Source: Chrysomallon squamiferum
Lineage: Eukaryota; Mollusca; Gastropoda; Neomphalida; Peltospiridae
Direction of reading: 5' to 3'
Assembly (NCBI GenBank): GCA_012295275.1
Contig: CM022669.1
Location: forward strand, 7,622,489 to 7,686,488
DNA length: 64,000 nucleotides
Shown here: positions 40,004 to 51,948 of the stretch, piece by piece
How positions within the stretch are numbered: position 1 is the first letter of the stretch
How the letters are laid out: every line of letters starts with the position of its first letter
Notes under the pieces: model-generated
Told to the model about the DNA's origin: nothing
The model's database searches: none
Seen by the model: only the letters and a program-made list of their open reading frames with translations
Made by a program: the position numbers and the translations under genes

Positions 40004-40386
40004 GTCGCTCAAATAACACAATGGGTAGGTTTAAATAAATATTGCCAAGAATACCTGTATTTAAAAAAATAAAATCATTTGGGCGTCTTGTAATATAAAA
40101 TATCTCAAGATACATTAGGTGTACGTATATAAACAACAGGTGTTTGCTCGTTAAAGTATTTAAACGTTCTTTGATGTATTTAAGCGACAGTTTCTTCACA
40201 ACTATCGTGAAACGTGTTTAAACCACGCAATACTTTTAATTAAAGTCATCAAAAAGAGATAATAATGGAAGGAAGCTATTTTTAACATCATCAAATTATT
40301 GCCGTAAGTTCTGATCCGGCAAGATGTCAATACGTTTGTACCCACTAATTTAAAAATAAGTCTTGGTTAATTTATTTTCATAGTAC

Positions 40387-40461
<75 letters not shown>

Positions 40462-40562
40462 TATATTAATTTAATTTAATTTAATTAATTTTTATTTTTA
40501 ATTTTTAATTTTTAAATATTTTGGTTTTGTTTTTGTTTGGTGGGCGAGAATCTTGAAAAAGG
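38409..40562. other. KXD1/zinc-finger divergent interval
   Basis: No gene recognised. It holds CT microsatellites at 38988-39038 and 39942-40001, a 90-bp tandem duplication (39740-39805 and 39830-39896), an ATT microsatellite (40389-40460), and a 67-codon open frame at 39376-39579 without recognisable features. Promoters for both flanking genes are expected here. Confidence 0.6.
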
Positions 40563-42159
40563 ATGGAAGATCGTCTGCTCATTAATAAACCTAAGCTGTT
40601 CTGTCCCGTTATTCTCATACGAGAAGGTGAATGTTGCTACAACAGCTACCAAGATGAGCCTCTAGATTTGACTAAAGAAAAACTGGACTCGAAGGTTTCG
40701 CAGAAAAAGAAAGAATTATTTATAAGTTGTCCTAGTTCAAAAAATGTTTCTAGGAATGTCGAACGTTCTGAACGTTCTTACACAAAAAGAAAATTTAAAA
40801 AGGGTTTCCATGATCATTCTCAGTGTTATAAAGAGCAGCATATGAATATTAGTTCCAAAAATGTTTCATGGGGACATGATAGAGTACTGAACATGGATCT
40901 GAGAAGAATCAGAATTCGAGAAAGTCAACTGTTCAGTTCAAGACGAACTCTTTACCCTCCTGAAGTAAAAAAGAAAGCTTCTCACAGACATTACAATGAT
41001 TTGTTTTCAGAATTTCATAAATTACGATGACGAATATAGATACACAAATGAATCAGATTTTCAAAATGCAGGAAAAAATCGTCGTAGCCATGTTTTTCAA
41101 GACGGTATCCTGACATCTGTTTCCGAAACAAAACATGGACCAAAGCGTAATTTAACAAGATCAGAGAAAGTGAAGATTTTTGCATGTCCGTATTGTACAG
41201 TGTGTTGCAGTAACCGTGGCCAGTTGACGGGACATTTACGAATACACACAGGTAAGAACTGATGATAACCATCTTACAAGTCTGGGTTCGAATAACTTTG
41301 TTGGAATTTTATAAGTCGTTTTAACTAAAAATACTTTGGAGGTTGACTGGCTTAATATTCATATATAAACGTTATATTAAATATCGAGATATTATTTGAG
41401 AGTTTTACGTTTGACATTAAAGCGTTTGCCTGTATAATTTGCAAGATTAATCTTTCCTCCTCCTCGTGGATTTTAAATTTACATCGCGCGCGCGCCCATG
41501 TGTGTGTGTTATATGGTACCTGTGCATGGAATATTTGACTGAGAATAGTTACATTTCCGCTACAGCAATAATTTTGCTTTCCATTATCATTATATAAGTT
41601 AAAACATTTATATGTTTCATCTAATAGCTATTAATTGTAAAGTATCTGAAGATGTTGTTTATTTCAGCGTCAAAATAATGTCATGCAGTTGAAGTTTCAA
41701 AGCAATATAGAAATTATGGCTACAGTTTAAGTAATCTAATCTTTTATTCGCTATATTCAGCATAGTCGTATTCATTGGAATTCTATCCAATTTTCTTTTC
41801 TGTAACTTTAATTATTATTCACTTTTGCCAATTAATATTTTTAATTTATTTTAACATTTTTTATATGCATGTCATCTTATTCGTTTAAAAAGATAACCAA
41901 CATCTAAGACAGCATTAAGCTTTCAAGGATACCTTTAATCATAATACATATTTGTGTTTTAGGCGAGCGCCCGTACGCTTGTCCAGAACCCGGATGTAAG
42001 AAATGTTTTATTCGCAATGAGGAGTTAACTCGTCATCACAGAATACACACAGGAGAGCGACCTTACACCTGCAGTGACTGCGGAAAATCTTTCACCAGAA
42101 AAGACCACTTAAACAAACATATAAAAATACACGTTGAGAACAGTGTGTATTTTCTGTAG
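40563..42159 (+). CDS. Three-finger C2H2 zinc-finger protein, probable transcription repressor
   Basis: Exon A runs from 40563 to 41251 (donor ggtaaga) and exon B from 41963 to 42159. The join completes the linker HTGERPY in phase. Three C2H2 fingers: FACPYC...[13 protein letters not shown]...HHRIH and [10 protein letters not shown]...HIKIH, followed by a tail of six to seven residues. The N-terminus carries PLDLT at residues 33-37, which fits the P-x-D-L-S/T motif bound by the corepressor CtBP. The frame of the first part (ATG 40563) ends at TGA 41028-41030, while the fingers are in another frame. Removing 40965-41010 as a 46-nt intron (gaa/gtaaaa ... ttgttttcag) joins them in phase, but that is very short; the alternatives are a longer intron or a frameshift. 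The AATAAA at 42174 is close to the stop. The exact family (Sp/KLF/EGR-like fingers) is not resolved. Confidence 0.7.
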
Positions 42160-42806
42160 TTAAAATGCAACTTAATAAAACGAGTGACGAATGTTTATAT
42201 TTTCTTATATATTTATTTCAACTATACTTCGGATATGTTTAACTGCTGGGTCCGCACAATTATGTCAAAGTTACTCTGAAATAAGTAAAATTTGAAAAAT
42301 CATAACTGTGGATTTTTTTTGATTTTTTTTGTCACATGAGATTTTTACTGATCAGACTATTTCCTATCCATTTTAACATTCTTTAATCAAAAACTCATCT
42401 GTAATCTACCGAAATAGATCAGTTTTAATTATGACTGATTTTACCGATGAAAGACAAATGTAATGAGTTCACATACATTTCTCAATAAATACCACCCCCA
42501 CACACACTTTCATATCAACGGATGTATCTACACCCTTATATAAATACAAATAATTATACATTTGACACTTCAGTGAAGTATATATTTAACACCTTTCTAT
42601 TTTTCTTTCCAAAAACCTTGTCAAGTAAATTGATATGAAAGTTGTTACAACAATGTCTTGAAAGATGTTTATATAATATCACATTGACTAAACACCACTG
42701 GGTTGAAATAATGACATCTGTCATGACATATCTGTAACAAATTGGGTGCGATACCCAGCAGGAGACAGGTTGTTATGGCAACTGTTCAGAAGATTTTCTT
42801 TATTTG
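42160..42806. other. Zinc-finger/SPG11 convergent interval
   Basis: No gene seen. The SPG11 polyadenylation signal (TTTATT at 42799-42804, - strand AATAAA) lies three bases after its stop codon, so most of this interval may be untranscribed. Confidence 0.55.
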
Positions 42807-43772
42807 CTATGATTCATTAATGATGTCCTGAAGATAGCTGCCAGTTTCTGGTTTGAGCATGTTGGCTATAAAATCATTAAAACCAAGATCTTTAGCAATG
42901 GTATACTGAGTTTTCACATCCTTGCAGAAAGGTAACAGTTTCTTGATGTTGCTTAGACACTGTGGGTTAAATGGTCCTAACTGACGATATCTGAAAAAAA
43001 AAATAGAGAAAAAAAAAAATTATTTAAAGGATTTCACAGTCAAGGGTACAGGTAGGAGTAACCACAGAGTATATGTTAAGATTGTAAATAGGAATAACAA
43101 CTGGATACTGACTGGAACAGCCAATAAATGAAAGCATTCATATTCTTATTAGTACCAATGGAATATAAAAAGGATTGACTATTTTATAAGTGGGAGCAAC
43201 CATTCAAAATAATGTTTTAAAAATAACCCAAGAGGCACAGATTAGTAACCATGCAGTCCATGGAATAAAATGAGGAGAGGATAGTGAAATAAGTTTTTTA
43301 AAACAAACCTATCCATCTTCAGTAATGCTTGCATTAGATTCCTTCCAGAAAATTATTTAAATTTTTAAAGTAATTGCTCAGAATAAATAAAACCACAGAG
43401 TCCAGAGTTTCAAAAGATCAATTTTAAATGATGTCTAAAAATAAAAATAAAATCCTACAAACCTCTCTACAGCATCAGCAATCATGGATGGTACGAGTCT
43501 GATGTGAGATTTGAGATCCTGAAGAAATCGGAAGTCACCGTTGACTATCACATTGTAGTAAATAGCAATCGCCCAGTCAGCTCTCTTCCCATAGGCCTCG
43601 CTTATAATCAAACACTGATAAATTTAAAAATACACACAAAATAAACATACTTTGTATAAATACCATAAGAAACACAAGACATAGAACTGTAGGTTGTTAA
43701 AACATTTGATTAAATCAGGATTACTAGTACTATTCTTATTCAACAAAAATGTTTCTTCTTCTTCTTTTATTA

Positions 43773-43809
<37 letters not shown>

Positions 43810-46266
43810 ATTATTATTATTATTACAAAATCTATAAGTTCTAAAATAACAAACCTCTGAAAACTTGGGGTGTTGGTTGAGAAGGTTTGTTACATCATCA
43901 GCTGATAGGTTGATGAGGACAAGTCCTGACGACAGATGTTGTAGTTGCAGTGCAAGCAGTCTTGCCTGTCTGATACACTGCTGAGCATGACGGACGCAGT
44001 CCTCCTGAAATTCACCAAAACAAAAATACCATAAAATGAAGAAGTTCTAAGATCCTGGAAGACATTTATTTCAGATAAAAATACCAATGCTCTTGAATTA
44101 CTTGGTGGTCTTGTTTTAGTATCTGGTTTAGAAATGATTGTATGGAGTAAAACTACTTCATGGTCAGCATGTGCACACCTTTAAATAGATTTTTGATTGA
44201 TTTATTCCACAATGAACACACAGCTAAAATTAACGAAATTATATTATAGTTGGATAAATTATCCTCTTTCAGAAAACATTTTAATGAACATGTATATAAT
44301 TGTCCTATGTTTTGCACTGTACTATTTAGTCTGCCTTATTTAAGAATTGGTGATGAAATTTCTGTAATGCAATAACCATTTTCACCATTTTCTTAAAACA
44401 TTATTTTGTAATTAGTTTCTTACTTAATCAAATTAATTATAATTAATCTTGACATTCATACCTTGATATAGCTGTCAGCTGCGTCAGAAAAATACACAAT
44501 ACTTTTCTTCAGAATATCTTGTACTTCCTTTATGTTTTCTTAAAATTGAAACAAAACAAAATAAAATAAATGTTTTTCATTACACAATGATCTGCAAAAT
44601 AATTTTAAAATATTACGATATTAAATTAACTTCAAAAATAAGGTTTCTGTGTTTTTAAAGATTTAGTAGTGTAACATTTTATTATGATTTTTTAATTAAT
44701 TTTTTTATATCATTTCAAACTAAACAATGTGCATTTTCACTAAAATGAAATTATAAAAATATAACCAAAGTTTGATCAAAATTGCAGAAACATATAGATC
44801 ATTTTAATTATTTTTTGTAAATAAATTATCTATAACCTTGTTTTTAATTCCGTGATTATTTCTTTCTTTCTTTCTTTCTTTTTTTACATACTTTATTTAT
44901 TTATTTATTTATTTTACACACCAAGTGGTTTATCTTTAAGAATTTCAATATGGCGATGTCCATTCTCTTCCAACATCTGAGCTATTTCTCTGAACATTGT
45001 GAAGTTGAGGGCCACCATTGTGTAGTTTTCATTGTCCTTTGGATGAAATCTTTTCAGATAATCCAGTATTGCAATCTTGAGTTTATCTTCCTGAAAAGAA
45101 AATATGATTTTGTTAACAGTGAAAAAAAATATGGACAGATCCAGAAACACTTACAAGGAAGGATACTGACTATAAGAAATTTAATTAAAATGTTTTTAAA
45201 AAATCCATGAGCCAAACTCTTCAATTTGGTGAACAGATCCAATATATATTTTTAATTAAAATTACATTTGAAGTGTTCTAAATTCATTTAAAAGATGTTA
45301 CAGATTGATAGATTTGCATCCATTTGTCAGCCATCTTTAAAATGAATTATTTAACATTTGTAATGAAAATTTGTTGTTATAAGTATTCATAGCAAAACAA
45401 ATATTTTTAGTTCATGAATGAAAACACGCTATCATTTAACTCAATTAAAATAAAAATATAAGAATAAATCAGTTGAATTACCTTCTCCATTCCTTTTCTT
45501 AACAATAGTTCAAACTGTTCATGATGTATGAGAGCATCAAATATGTATGTCATTTCATTAAAACGTCCAATGCCTGTGAGCAGTCGAATCTGAAATATAA
45601 ATAAATGTTTCATAGTTTAATGAAATTAACAGTTACCAAAAATTAAATTTAAATTTCAGAAATAAAAAAAAAAAAAAATTAAAAATAACCCCCCCAACAA
45701 CAACACTAAAATTCAAAAATATTTAAAATTAAACATCAAAAAGTATTCTTAACTGACTGAAATGTACTGAATCCTGTTCAGTGCTTTTCAGTACATTTCA
45801 GTCTATGTGACTATTCTGTTGGTTATTAGATTTACCATGAGTGAAAACTCCTGGGATACAGCCAGGACCTCAGTGGTGGTCCTAGCAGCTCGAAGGACAT
45901 TTGATATTCCTTCCATACTGCAGGCAACAGTAAAACACTCATGAGCCAAGACCAGCAACTCTGTCTGAACTGAGAGATCTGAAATAAAACAAAAATTCTT
46001 TTAACAGGACTGACCATCAAAATCAAAATCACCTTTAAAAGTTTTTTCTGTTGTTTGTATTTTATTTCAATACTTACTAACAAACTGCTTACCAGTGTAT
46101 GAACTTTCTGTCTGGTTGCTAGAAATGGCTGCCACTGCATCAAGCAAATGGTTGCCAAGTTTTGAGGGATCCTGGCAAAGTTTTATAAACTGATCAAATA
46201 CAGCCATGCCATCTTGTGGGTTGAAAATCAGATCAGGGTTACTAGAGCCAAATTTTGGATCTGGAC

Positions 46267-46298
<32 letters not shown>

Positions 46299-46457
46299 CA
46301 CATTAATAAATACAGACAATTCGATAAAAGTTTTCTAATACTCAAAATATTTCTACATTTAATTGTGCTTTAAACACCGAATTTTTTTTCCCCAAAACAC
46401 CATCACATTAAATGTCATCTCTCTCACACACACACCACACCACACCACACCACACCA

Positions 46458-46508
<51 letters not shown>

Positions 46509-49500
46509 TAAAATGACATTTAATATGAAGGTCTTTTGGAAATAAATATATAAAACAAATACATTTTTCAAAACAAACATACATAAACATAAACATACAT
46601 AAAAATACTCAAATACAATCACAAACATAAATATATAACTATATAAACAAATAAATATTGCAGATAAGAGGGAGACAAGGAGTGGGAGACATTCACAAAT
46701 TTGAGAAATAAACTAAACAAAACAAATTCAAATTCTTCATCTACTGAAATGTTTAAAAATACATTGTTTACCCTGGCCAGCGTGTCCAGCCAAACCAATT
46801 TTCAGAGCAGTAATAATTGAATCAGCAAGGAATGAAGATACCTGAAAACAAACAAATGCATTTTCATTTACTAAATTTAATTTTTTTTTCTTCTAAATTA
46901 AGATGTGTACTGTTAAACTATTATTTTATAATTACAGTATTAATTAATTAATTACTCACCTTGTTAGTTATATTTAACAGTGTTATGATTATTCACATGG
47001 TTACTGTTGTATTTCAGTCTGATTTAATTACTCATCTGGTTATTCTTACATTTCACAAATTTTTAATAACTCACCTGATGCCATTACTCACACAGTTACT
47101 TGTATATTAAAAAAATGACTGCTCACCTGGTTACTGTCAGAGTTTAGTGAGATACAGTTACTCACTTGGTACAGTTAATGTTTAACAGTGAGGTGAGGCT
47201 ACTCACTTTGTTAGTTATATATATTACAATGTGTCTACTCACCTGGTTATCTGACAGAGAACTTGTACTAAGGTAATCCCGAGCCAGACTAAACCTGTGC
47301 TGGAACGTTGTCACTTTGAGCAGATCACCAAGCACTGTGAATTCTTTACTAATAACTATGTCTTCATATGTCCGATTCAACAACTGTGAAAAACACATAC
47401 ATTATATAAAATAAATAGTATCTATACATCTCTGGGTCTTTTTTTTTTTTTTTTTTTTGTAATTCAAGCAGTACATATATGTTACGTTCATCCAGTTGTT
47501 ATGTTGTCTATATCTGTATTATTATTTTTCAAATTTGATGGTATAGCTGTTAAACTGTCTGTCTCTGGGTTTTTGGGTGGTTTTTAATACAAGCAGTACA
47601 TATATGTTATACATTCATCCAGGTTTCATGTTGTCTGTATGCGTATTATTATTTTTCAAATTTAATGGTGTAGTTGTTAAACTGTCAGTCTTCAAAATGG
47701 TATGCACTGGGTTAATGTTCTGTGGCTATAATATATCTACAATTTATTTTAACAAACTATCCAATTCATTAACACTGTTTTAGAGACATAACAACAACTT
47801 TTTTAAAGTATGCAACAAAGATAGGCTTGAAAATTATCTTTCCAATGGTTTATTCATTTATAACAAGCGGATTCTATATAGTTTGGTAAAATGGTTGACC
47901 ACAAAAGAGAGGCTATAATGTTCAGTAACTTCAGAACTTTAAGCCTTCAAAGTGATCACTTCACTATCCGGAATTCTAAACCTACAAAGTAATCACTATC
48001 ACTAAAAGCAAAAAAATCCAAGCCAACAAAGTAATCACTTACACAAGCCACTTTGTAAGCTGTAACAATTCTTAGACAGCAATGTTGTCCTTGGACACAG
48101 TTACTTAGCAACATCTCCATGGTAATGATCACTTCCTCTTTGTCTGCAGGCAAAAAATCCCAGTGGGGAGCAGCACTAGCCAAACTGAGACCTGTAAAAG
48201 ATGAAGTGTAAGCTTTCCATACTTTCAGTGTGTCTTGTAATAACTGTCATTTGCCCAACATGACAAAATAGTTGTAAGGTAGGTAACTCTATCACTAAGC
48301 TATTCTACATCAGTAGTTGGCGAGTTTCAATTTTTGTGTCTCACTATTTCACTCTATATATTTCTTCCAAGATAAATAACTGAAGGCAATGTTTTATATA
48401 TACACTCAGGTTTAAAACTTACTGCTGGCAGAATGTGGAAATCTGGGGACTGCTCCTGAAAATGAGCCCCTTCCAACTCTACCCTTGTCTCTAGATGTCA
48501 AGAGCTGTCTCATTTCTTCATCTATGCCATCTACAGTTTGAATGTGTAGACTCAGTCTGATACACGTCTGAAAAGATTTGTATTTTTAAAACTGTAAATA
48601 TTATATACAAAAAAAACATATACAAAAATACACACTGAACCTTTATACACATGCATGTCTACATTTTTTGTAAACATCAGTATTTTCAACAACCGTGTTA
48701 AGAATCACAGTAATATTTTTATGTACGCCAACATTTTCTAACAAACATTACAGGTGTTAAAAATGTGTACCAGAATGATAGCCAAGTCTTGGCTTTTGTG
48801 ACCAAAAACTGCCGTCACTTTGCAAGCTTCTCGTATTTGTCCATTGTTCAACAGTTCTCCAACCAGAGAGTCTAAGGCTCCAGATTCCTAAATTTAAAAA
48901 AGTAATAAAAAAAATAAAAAAATTATTTATTGAAAACAAATCTTTTTTGATTAAAAATTATTTTTTCATTACTGAAAATGTGAAAAGACATCAATAAAGA
49001 TTGGGAAATTTTTACTCTGAAGGAATGATCAGGAAGATAAGAGTTGATTTTGTTTATTTAAGAGTTCCCTTTAATTTGTGAAAAACAAAGGAAGACTTAC
49101 TTCTTTAGACAACGAGGATGATTTACTGGAAACTGGCATCCTGCCAAAGTAAAGCAGTTCACTTTTGTCTTCTGTTGATCTGGATGTCTCCAGTGTCTCC
49201 ATTCCTGACATTATTTCTTCAACAGCATCTGGTGTTATCAAGACTTCCTGAAATAAAGTATACATTCATATTCAATAAATTTAAAAAAAAAACGAAAAAA
49301 AAGTAAGATATGAAAAAGAAAAAGAATTAAAAAAAAAAAAAAAACACAACTTTTTTTTCATCTATCAGGAATTTCTGAATTTGTTACAGTAAAATGAAAT
49401 TACCAGTAAAAAATAGCAAAGGCTGGTATCAATATATAAAAGCAATTACTTGCAAGTATATAAAATGAATTTAGTGTCTTTACTATCCACTTTAACATAA

Positions 49501-49821
49501 AACAAAATAAAACAAATTCTCGAGGATCCACAAATTTATAAAACATACTTTAAAAAAATGTATTTTTGCTGTTGACATTACCACAAATAAACCGGAAAGA
49601 AAGATCAGATATAAATATACAAAATTTCCCTTTAAAAGATTCAGTGTGTTACCTCAGATTCCTGGAGTTTTGCCTGGATTCTGCATTGCCACATTTTTTG
49701 ATAAATATTGTCTACATACATGTCTGTGTTTTCACTGTCCACCTCATTCAGCTGTTTCAAACACTCTTCATAGACTGTCGCTTTCTCTGTCATGTTGTCA
49801 ACACTCTCTGCTTCACTCTAC

Positions 49822-49886
<65 letters not shown>

Positions 49887-50084
49887 GTATATGTATGTAT
49901 AAATTTATGTTAAAATAATGTGTATATATATATATATATATATATTTAATTAAATAATAATAAAAGTTAAAATAATAAACGATATGAAATCTATATATAA
50001 AATAAAATAAAATAAAATATGAAATGAAATAAAGTTAAAATCAAAAGAAAATGAAAAGAAATCAATAATAATAATAATAATAAA

Positions 50085-50122
<38 letters not shown>

Positions 50123-51897
50123 AAATATATATATTATTAAGGAGATTCTTAAAAAGAAAGTAAAAAAGTAATAATTGAAATGCAAGGCAGCACTTACCAA
50201 GAAAAACTTGACAACTTCATCTGAAGTTATTTTCTGTTTGGTGAAGCAGTCAACACAATGTTTCCAAAACTTCAAGCGAGAACCCTTTGATCTCCATAGC
50301 ATGCTGTTCTCAAGTTCTTGTTTTTCTAGTGCCAGCTACAAATAAAATAATTTCTTTTATTTTTCTAAATGATAGTTTAAACACAAGCATCACTCCTAAA
50401 TAAAAAAAAAAAAAAAAAAGAAGAAAACATTATTCATCTAAAATAAATCATTTTATTCTTTTAATTTTTAATTTTAAAAATGAAATTAATTAATAGTAAG
50501 TTAATAATTATTTAGTTGAAAAAGCATGTTTAAACAATTTTAGCTCCAAAACTGTACTACAAAATCATATTATACAAGATGTTTTTTAAATCTGAAATTT
50601 TTAATTTAAAACTTTTTGTTTTGTTTTATATAATTTGTATAAATCATCCCAACTTTTAACTTTCATACTTGTTTTAGTGTAATGAAATCAGCTTTGACTT
50701 CTGTCAGTGCAGCAAACTTCCGAGCTTCATCAAAACAAGATTTTTCAGTCAGTTTTGTGATTGCTTTCACAGCCTCAGTCTCAAACTGCTGTTCTGATTT
50801 CAACAAAAATGGCTGGAAGTTGACATCTTCAATCTCACAAGAATGTAGAATTTGAGCTAGCTTGTGAAGTCGACTGTAGTCTAGAACTGAAAATTATATT
50901 TATTTTCAGTAATGTAACAAATGAATGAATACAACTGTAACAGAATCTCAAAATTGTGGGAATTAATGGGAATTAAGTGTTAACATGTTGTTTTGTTTGT
51001 GATAATATGACAGAAAAATAGACAAATGAATAATTGTCATATTGATGATCAGGAAACATGACAACCTTCTGCAGCAAAATATATTATACATCACACCTTC
51101 TCATTAAAAAAAAGTAAATAGCAAAGCTCTTCATTAGTGATTGAGCATAGGTTGGAATGCGAAATAAACCAATAGTTACTCTGATGACAATTAATAAATT
51201 TGAGAACTCTGTTACTTTTCTGTTTTACTTTATTTGGTAGAAGTTTATAAAAAGTCTAATAGCTGGATCATTAAAAACAAATAAAATAAAACAAATTTGA
51301 CAATTTAGTTTTACAGTATTCAATATCAAAGGCATTTCTGGTTATTTACCATCAAAGCTATAAACAAGTGCGATATTTTCTTGATCCAGCAGTCTGAGGA
51401 GGTGCACGGTGTCATAGAGATGACAGGACCGCAGTAATTGATTCTGCAGAATCTGATTGGTTGTTTTCTCCAGCCATTCCTGGTCGCCAATGACAACTGG
51501 TTGTACAGCTGCAGTAGTACCTTCGTGCCTGTTTTGCTGACTGAACTATAAATAAAGGTAAAATAAATATAGAGGCTTGAACTCAGGGTGAATGCAAAGG
51601 GTGTATACCACTAACACAATGACCAATAAAAATAAACATGTGATCATTTTTATTTAGTTGTTGTTTTAATTACCAATGTTCTGTATATTTTAAAATATGA
51701 ACAATTCATAAAAAGAATAACAAATCTATTATTTGTACCTTCATTTTTACTATTTAAATATTGTTTTTATTACTGACATTTTGAAAACATTCATCATGTT
51801 CATTATTATTATTTAGCATTGTATTTGTAACCTATATTTTAAGAATATTTAAATGCTGAACAACTCTTGATTAAAAAAAGATCTATTTCCAAAATTC

Positions 51898-51948
<51 letters not shown>

